Assembly: GCA_964483105.1 (NCBI GenBank)
Contig: CAYZZU010000006.1
Coordinates: 38,120 to 102,119 of the forward strand
Direction of reading: 5' to 3'
DNA from: CAYZZU01 sp964483105
GTDB taxonomy: Bacteria > CG2-30-53-67
DNA length: 64,000 bases
The stretch's first letter is position 1; each line of letters starts with the position of its first letter. A program made the translations under genes and the position numbers. The notes below the pieces were generated by a model, which was given only the letters and a program-made list of their open reading frames with translations, made no database searches and was not told the origin of the DNA. This document shows positions 60,177-64,000 of the stretch, in pieces.

Positions 60177-61364
60177 TTGGAACAGCGGATTTGTATGGAG
60201 GCGGACCGTCTTTTCCCGGAACTGGTTCGAATCAGCCGGGAGATCCACGACCATCCTGAACCGGGTTACCGGGAAGAAAAGGCCGCGACTCTCCTGATGC
60301 GGTTTCTTCTGGAGCATGGCTTCAGGGTAGAGCCGGGCGCGGGGGGGCTGAAAACGGCCTTCCGTGCCGTCAAGGGAACTCCTTCCACACCGTCTGTGGC
60401 CTTTCTTTCCGAATACGATGCCCTGCCCGCCATCGGGCATGCCTGCGGACATAACCTGATCGCCGCAGCCGGCGTGGGCGCGGGGGTGTCCCTGGCTTCG
60501 GTTCTGACCGAGGATATCGGACGGGTCCTGGTCATCGGAACGCCGGCCGAGGAGATGCACGGGGGAAAGATCCGCATGATCGAAGCGGGGGTCTTCGGCG
60601 GGATCGACGCCGCCATGATGTTTCATCCGTCGATGCGAAACGCCGTCGTCAAGCGGACCCTCTGTCTGACCGAACTCCAGGTAACCTTTCACGGCAGGAG
60701 CGCCCATGCCGCAGCCCAGCCGGAAAAAGGGATCAACGCCCTGGATGCCATGGTTCTGGCCTTTTCCGGCATCAATGCTCTCCGTCAGCAGATTCCGGAA
60801 GACGCGAGGATCCATGGTATTATCACCCGCGGCGGAGACGCCGTCAACGTGATTCCCGAGCGGACCGAGGCGCGGATCGCCGTACGGGCACTGGAACCGG
60901 AAGAGATGGAAGGGCTTCTGGAACGGGTCAGGGACTGCCTCCGGGGGGCTGCGCTCCAGACCGGTTGTCACGTGGAGATCCAGGGAGTCGGCCCGGTTTA
61001 TCAGGGACTTCAACCCAACTATACACTGGCCGGGATCTTTCAGAAAAAGCTGGAGGGCCTGGGGGTTCAGGTCGATGATACCGATGAGACACGGGGCATC
61101 GGGTCTTCGGATATCGGGAACCTCAGCCGGGTGGTGCCGGTGATCCATCCCGAACTTTCGATCTGCGGGACGGATTGTCTCCCCCACACGCCGGAGTTTT
61201 GCAGGAAGGCGGGGAGCGAATCCGCTGAACGGGTCATGGGCGTTGCGGTGAAGGCCCTGGCCCTGACCGGGCTCACGATCCTCCTGGATCCTGATGTGAG
61301 AGCCGGGGTAAAGAAGGAATTCCTGGGATCCGGACAGTACGGAGCGGAACGGAATCAGCAGTAA
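60177..61364 (+). CDS. M20-family amidohydrolase (AbgB/PM20D2-like)
   Basis: 395 residues. Metal- and substrate-site segments: IHDHPEPGYREEKAA, FLSEYDALPAIGHACGHNLIAAA, GTPAEEMHGGKIRMIEAGVF, FHGRSAHAAAQPEKGINALDA, GIITRGGDAVNVIPE and SSDIGNLSRVVPVIHP. It probably hydrolyses an N-acyl amino acid or peptide-like amide; relatives include p-aminobenzoyl-glutamate hydrolase and dipeptidases. TTG 60177 has GGGGGA 4 nt upstream; TTG 60156 and ATG 60195 are alternatives. Confidence 0.9.
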   Translation: MEQRICMEADRLFPELVRISREIHDHPEPGYREEKAATLLMRFLLEHGFRVEPGAGGLKTAFRAVKGTPSTPSVAFLSEYDALPAIGHACGHNLIAAAGVGAGVSLASVLTEDIGRVLVIGTPAEEMHGGKIRMIEAGVFGGIDAAMMFHPSMRNAVVKRTLCLTELQVTFHGRSAHAAAQPEKGINALDAMVLAFSGINALRQQIPEDARIHGIITRGGDAVNVIPERTEARIAVRALEPEEMEGLLERVRDCLRGAALQTGCHVEIQGVGPVYQGLQPNYTLAGIFQKKLEGLGVQVDDTDETRGIGSSDIGNLSRVVPVIHPELSICGTDCLPHTPEFCRKAGSESAERVMGVAVKALALTGLTILLDPDVRAGVKKEFLGSGQYGAERNQQ

Positions 61365-61379
61365 GGAAACAAAACGGTC

Positions 61380-61925
61380 GTGAATCTGCTCGATACGATT
61401 ATCATCATCATCGTGGGGACAACCTTCGTGATGAGCCTCTTTCGGGGGGTTCTCAAGGAGGTCTTCTCCCTGGGTTCGGTGATTCTCGGTTTCGTGATGG
61501 CGAATCAGGCCTATCCCTACGTCGCCGAGTTTCTTTCCCGTTACATTCATCATGCTTCCATGTCCAAAATTCTCGGTTATACGGGGGTCTTTCTGGGTTC
61601 CACCATTGCCATCCGGCTTTTGGGATCGTTTTTTGAAAAGGCGACCCGGAAGGCGATGTTGGGGTGGGCGGATCATCTGATCGGCTCTCTCTTCGGATTT
61701 TTAAAGGGGTGTCTGATTGTCTCCGTCATTATCATGTTGATGACCAGTTTTATGCCGAAGAGTCCCGTATTGCGGGAGTCGAAGCTCACTCCATACATTC
61801 TCTCCACCGTGGGGGTGGTGGCGGACCTTTCTCCCCGGGAGATCCGCAGGAAATTCGACAGCACGCGGAAGGAACTGCGCCGGAAATGGAAGCAAAACCT
61901 GATGGGTGACGGCTCAGGCGGATAG
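61380..61925 (+). CDS. CvpA-family membrane protein
   Basis: 181 residues with four hydrophobic segments in the first 130 (LLDTIIIIIVGTTFVMSLFRG; EVFSLGSVILGFVMANQAYP; ILGYTGVFLGSTIAIRLLGS; LFGFLKGCLIVSVIIMLMT). LFRGVLKEVFSLGS matches the CvpA/colicin V production family. A basic cytoplasmic tail follows. GTG start with AAGGA upstream, 15 bp after the amidohydrolase. The family is tied to envelope stress tolerance; mechanism unknown. Confidence 0.88.
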   Translation: MNLLDTIIIIIVGTTFVMSLFRGVLKEVFSLGSVILGFVMANQAYPYVAEFLSRYIHHASMSKILGYTGVFLGSTIAIRLLGSFFEKATRKAMLGWADHLIGSLFGFLKGCLIVSVIIMLMTSFMPKSPVLRESKLTPYILSTVGVVADLSPREIRRKFDSTRKELRRKWKQNLMGDGSGG

Positions 61926-62069
61926 CTTGCCCGCCTGCGAGCGCGGCTCCGTCGCTTCGAAACCCCGCAGGGAATACCATTCCGTCGTCCGTCTGCAGAC
62001 CCGGGTCGTTACCGTTCGGGTTTCCGAAGACCAGAAGTCAAAGGCTCATTTATTCCGGGAGGTCGTCTC

Positions 62070-62372
62070 ATGAAAAAATGGATTGTCTTTACGGTTCTGC
62101 TGGGCTGCCTGGTCTCTTTTCATGTCTACCCGGTTTCCGGTGAGACCGGATTCAGGGAGGCGCTGCATCTTTACTATCAGGGAGATGTGCGGAAGGCCAT
62201 CCTCGCTTTCCGCGAAGTGATTGTCTCCGACCCGGAGAACGCGGCCGCCTACTATTATTTAGGCTACGCCTACCAGGATCTGGGGGATTTCTCCGAGGCA
62301 CGAAAGGCCTTCCGAAAAACCTATGAGATTGACCCGAACTTTCTGCCGGATGTGAAGTCCATTCAGAGATAA
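62070..62372 (+). CDS. Small exported TPR protein
   Basis: 100 residues: signal peptide (about 1-24, ending PVSG) and two TPR units (FREALHLYYQGDVRKAILAF and AAAYYYLGYAYQDLGDFSEA). GGGAGGTCG precedes the ATG. It is probably a periplasmic protein-interaction module; no partner can be named. The 144-bp gap after the CvpA-like gene holds nothing recognisable. Confidence 0.8.
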   Translation: MKKWIVFTVLLGCLVSFHVYPVSGETGFREALHLYYQGDVRKAILAFREVIVSDPENAAAYYYLGYAYQDLGDFSEARKAFRKTYEIDPNFLPDVKSIQR

Positions 62373-62416
62373 CGGCGGGATGCCGAAGTCATCAGCAGAG
62401 GATCAATGAGACGAAA

Positions 62417-62461
62417 GCCGCTCGGTCGCTCACCTGGGAGATGAGGAAGCGGCCTTTTTTT
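62417..62461 (+). terminator. Rho-independent terminator after the TPR gene
   Basis: GCCGCT (62417-62422) pairs with AGCGGC (62448-62453), followed by C and seven T. The 25-nt interior can form further pairs. It lies about 45 bp after the TPR stop. Confidence 0.7.
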
Positions 62462-62520
62462 GTGTGACAGTGGACAGGATCTGTCCGATATACGTGATAA
62501 AATAATAACAAGCTCCTTGG

Positions 62521-62552
62521 GATTTGGGAAGGTGTCGATTTGGGAAGGTGTC
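62521..62552. repeat. 16-bp tandem repeat next to the assembly gap
   Basis: GATTTGGGAAGGTGTC occurs twice in tandem (62521-62536, 62537-62552), and again right of the gap (62667-62682). Its last six bases are the outer end of the transposase inverted repeat. Confidence 0.8.
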
Positions 62553-62565
62553 AGGCCTTGACAAA

Positions 62566-62665
62566 NNNNNNNNNNNNNNNNNNNNNNNNNNNNNNNNNNN
62601 NNNNNNNNNNNNNNNNNNNNNNNNNNNNNNNNNNNNNNNNNNNNNNNNNNNNNNNNNNNNNNNNN
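62566..62665. other. Assembly gap of exactly 100 N
   Basis: The round length is a scaffolding placeholder, so the true size is unknown. The 30 bp before it (62536-62565) and after it (62666-62695) are identical, so the gap lies in a repeat or marks two contig ends that overlap. Confidence 0.95.
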
Positions 62666-62676
62666 CGATTTGGGAA

Positions 62677-62703
62677 GGTGTCAGGCCTTGACAAATGACA
62701 TAA
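62677..62703 (+). repeat. Left inverted end of the transposase element
   Basis: 27 bp, with A at position 18 where the right copy has T. The 16-bp repeat unit runs into it. It ends 9 bp before the transposase ATG. Confidence 0.85.
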
Positions 62704-62712
62704 TTTGAAGGT

Positions 62713-63696
62713 ATGTTCCATTTTATGGGACGTCCACTCCGAATCGAATATCCAGGTGCCTTGTACCATGTGACCAGCCGGGGTAATGAGAAGAAAGAGA
62801 TTTTCTTCGAGGATTCCGACCGGGAAATATTCCTCTCTTTTCTGGAGGAGTATCATCACCGATACGGAATACTGATCCACAGTTATGTATTGATGTCGAA
62901 CCACTACCACCTGATCTTAGAGACCCCGCAGGGAAATCTCCTCAAAGTGATGCACGGCCTGAACAGTAGGTATACCGGATACATCAATCGAAAATATCAT
63001 CGCAGCGGCCATCTGTTTCAGGGAAGATACAAAGCGATCCTTGTGGAGAAAGAAACCTATCTTTTGACACTGAGTCGATACGTCCACCTGAATCCTGTCC
63101 GTGCAGGGATCGTGAAGGAGGTCTCGGAATATCCGTGGAGCAGTTATCCTGGATTTGTCAATAAGCGGAAAAGGATATTATGGGTGGAGTATAGCTGGAT
63201 CCTGTCCCGGTTCAGTTCAAAAGGAAATGAAGCCAGAAGAGCATATCGTTCTTTTGTGAGAACAGCACAATGCACTGCGGGGCAAGAGGTTCCTTTTGAA
63301 GGGCTATTTGGGCAAGTGATCCTGGGTGGAGAAGCGTTTGTCGAGCAGGCTAAAAAAAGCCTTGCCGGGAAAGAACTTGACCATGATATTATCGAACGGA
63401 AACGGTTTGGAACCGCCCCACAGGCTGATGAGATATTGGAAGTTGTGTCATCTTTCTTTGGTGTTTCCCGGGATTTACTTGAACAAAGAGGAGGGCGCAA
63501 TAATCTTCCCCGTAAGGTTGCAATCTATCTGGTACAAAAATATTGTGGTCAGTCGAATCAGGAGATTGCGGACCGTTTTGGCGGGATCCATCCCAGCGCC
63601 GTCAGTCAGAATGTGTCGAGGTTGGAAAAAGAGATGGAACGGAATCAGAAATTAGCCGGTAAGGTTGGAGATCTTATGTCATATGTCAAGGCCTGA
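62713..63696 (+). CDS. REP-associated tyrosine transposase (Y1/HUH family) with DnaA-like C-terminal HTH
   Basis: 327 residues. The Y1 domain (about 5-150) begins RPLRIEYPGALYHVTSRGN, has the metal-binding HxH at His64/His66 (SNHYHLILET) and the family block NRKYHRSGHLFQGRYKAIL; the nucleophile is one of Tyr87, 90 or 95. The C-terminal part (about 235-325) has a DnaA-domain-4-like region (NLPRKVAIYLVQKYCGQSNQEI and HPSAVSQNVSRLEKEM). It should nick and join single-stranded DNA at REP hairpins. The frame is intact. ATG 62713 is annotated; ATG 62725 is possible. Confidence 0.92.
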   Translation: MFHFMGRPLRIEYPGALYHVTSRGNEKKEIFFEDSDREIFLSFLEEYHHRYGILIHSYVLMSNHYHLILETPQGNLLKVMHGLNSRYTGYINRKYHRSGHLFQGRYKAILVEKETYLLTLSRYVHLNPVRAGIVKEVSEYPWSSYPGFVNKRKRILWVEYSWILSRFSSKGNEARRAYRSFVRTAQCTAGQEVPFEGLFGQVILGGEAFVEQAKKSLAGKELDHDIIERKRFGTAPQADEILEVVSSFFGVSRDLLEQRGGRNNLPRKVAIYLVQKYCGQSNQEIADRFGGIHPSAVSQNVSRLEKEMERNQKLAGKVGDLMSYVKA

Positions 63697-63700
63697 CACC
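63674..63700 (-). repeat. Right inverted end of the transposase element
   Basis: Reverse complement of the left end, with one mismatch in 27. It encodes the last residues and TGA stop of the transposase. Confidence 0.85.
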
Positions 63701-63793
63701 ATGCATGCTTTCAAAATGAGGTGAAAAGCGCGAGGTCGTGTCGCCCGGATCCGGGCCGCCCATCTATCTCTGGATTCGGCACCCGCCGTGCGC

Positions 63794-63822
63794 TTGACAG
63801 ATCAAAGGGACTTGGCTTTAAT
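63794..63822 (+). promoter_or_regulatory. Promoter of the last, truncated gene
   Basis: TTGACA (63794-63799), a 17-bp spacer and TTTAAT (63817-63822), a near-consensus pair. The start near 63829 gives a leader of about 54 nt. Confidence 0.75.
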
Positions 63823-63882
63823 CGTGGGTAACGTCCCGTCTCGATCACGGTCAAAATCGCTGTACAAAATCAGGAGGGTCCG

Positions 63883-64000
63883 ATGATGATGAATAAAGCT
63901 GGCATCATGATGGTTGCACTGTTCGGGTGGGTTGTTTTTTCCGGCGTTAATCTCTATGCCGGGGGGATGAAAACCGAAAAGATGGGTTCGGCTGCGGTCG
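63883..64000 (+). CDS. Exported protein, 3'-truncated by window edge
   Basis: 39 codons are visible. A hydrophobic signal segment (GIMMVALFGWVVFSGVNLYA, cleavage expected near YAGG) is followed by GMKTEKMGSA. CAGGAGGG precedes three consecutive ATG codons. Too little is present to name the family. Confidence 0.65.
   Translation, partial: MMMNKAGIMMVALFGWVVFSGVNLYAGGMKTEKMGSAAV

Larger units (their letters stand above)
62677..63700 (+). mobile_element. REP-associated tyrosine transposase element with 27-bp inverted ends
   Basis: The left end (62677-62703) and the right end (63674-63700) are inverted repeats of 27 bp with one mismatch, starting GGTGTCAGGCCTTGACA. They enclose one intact transposase gene, whose stop codon lies inside the right repeat. 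RAYT genes are typically flanked by such REP sequences. Confidence 0.85.

Noticed and set aside
59736..61676. An open frame of about 645 codons on the minus strand opposite rnc, the M20 gene and cvpA
   Set aside because: Antisense shadow across three well-supported genes; low-complexity product and no domain.
1..64000. CRISPR arrays, rRNA genes, prophage, restriction-modification or biosynthetic clusters
   Set aside because: No spaced direct-repeat array, rRNA segment, phage structural gene, methyltransferase/restriction pair or PKS/NRPS-type gene was seen.

Overview
This is a gap-containing scaffold (exactly 100 N at 62566-62665) from a bacterial chromosome with fairly high GC. The organism is Gram-negative: it has MurJ, a periplasmic AmiC-type amidase, an outer-membrane porin ending in Phe and a lipoprotein. 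Gene order (ffh-rpsP-khpA-rimM-trmD-rplS-rnhB-yraN, thrS-infC-rpmI-rplT-pheST, yceD-rpmF-plsX-fabH) and the sigma-54 NtrC-type regulator fit a deltaproteobacterium-like lineage (Desulfobacterota or a neighbouring phylum). A molybdopterin/tungstopterin formate-dehydrogenase-like protein and a ferredoxin-fused electron-transfer flavoprotein suggest anaerobic metabolism. There is no rRNA gene or CRISPR array, so the taxonomy is inference.

Layout. 1-7142: end of murJ, a divergent polysaccharide deacetylase, tsaD, dusB and an NtrB/NtrC-type pair, tightly overlapped. 7143-15848: HU, tRNA-Val(GAC) and the translation cluster thrS-infC-rpmI-rplT-pheS-pheT, then mtnA. 15855-17689 (minus): an unusual two-component pair, a histidine kinase whose ATP-binding motifs are eroded and a REC-PAS-LuxR regulator. 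17908-19416: ferritin-like protein, Slp-like lipoprotein and a small coiled-coil protein. 19468-25246: rpe and the ffh-to-yraN ribosome/translation operon. 25253-27735 (minus): HD-GYP response regulator and an MFS transporter. 28053-33260: valS, nadC, birA, coaX. 33310-36758: DsrE-like exported protein, CheY-like receiver, AMIN/amidase_3 cell-wall amidase, stand-alone cyclic-nucleotide-binding domain. 36801-39482 (minus): isolated FdhA-like protein. 39864-49194: phosphate-starvation region (porin, truA, phoB, phoR, pstSCAB, phoU). 49415-61925: yceD-rpmF-plsX-fabH, an acyl-CoA dehydrogenase-etfB-etfA insert, fabD-fabG-acpP-fabF-rnc, an M20 amidohydrolase and a CvpA-like protein. 62070-64000: TPR protein, assembly gap, a REP-associated tyrosine transposase with 27-bp inverted ends, and the start of an exported protein.

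Most noteworthy. (1) The phosphate porin and pst operon share a 13-bp identical Pho-box-like core, with half-sites spaced 11 bp apart and the same 9-nt distance to a -10 element. (2) The transposase at 62.7 kb has 27-bp inverted ends, and a 53-nt palindrome between rpmF and plsX, 12 kb away, matches those ends at 20 of 27 positions, so it looks like a dispersed REP element of that transposase. (3) The acyl-CoA dehydrogenase/ETF genes are translationally coupled into the fatty-acid synthesis cluster, which has no enoyl-ACP reductase gene here. (4) The two-component pair at 15.9-17.7 kb appears to have lost its ATP-binding motifs in the kinase and the conserved Lys in the receiver. (5) infC has no ATG/GTG/TTG at its expected start and seems to begin at CTG. 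No obviously new multi-gene defence or biosynthetic system is visible; most of the window is core genome.
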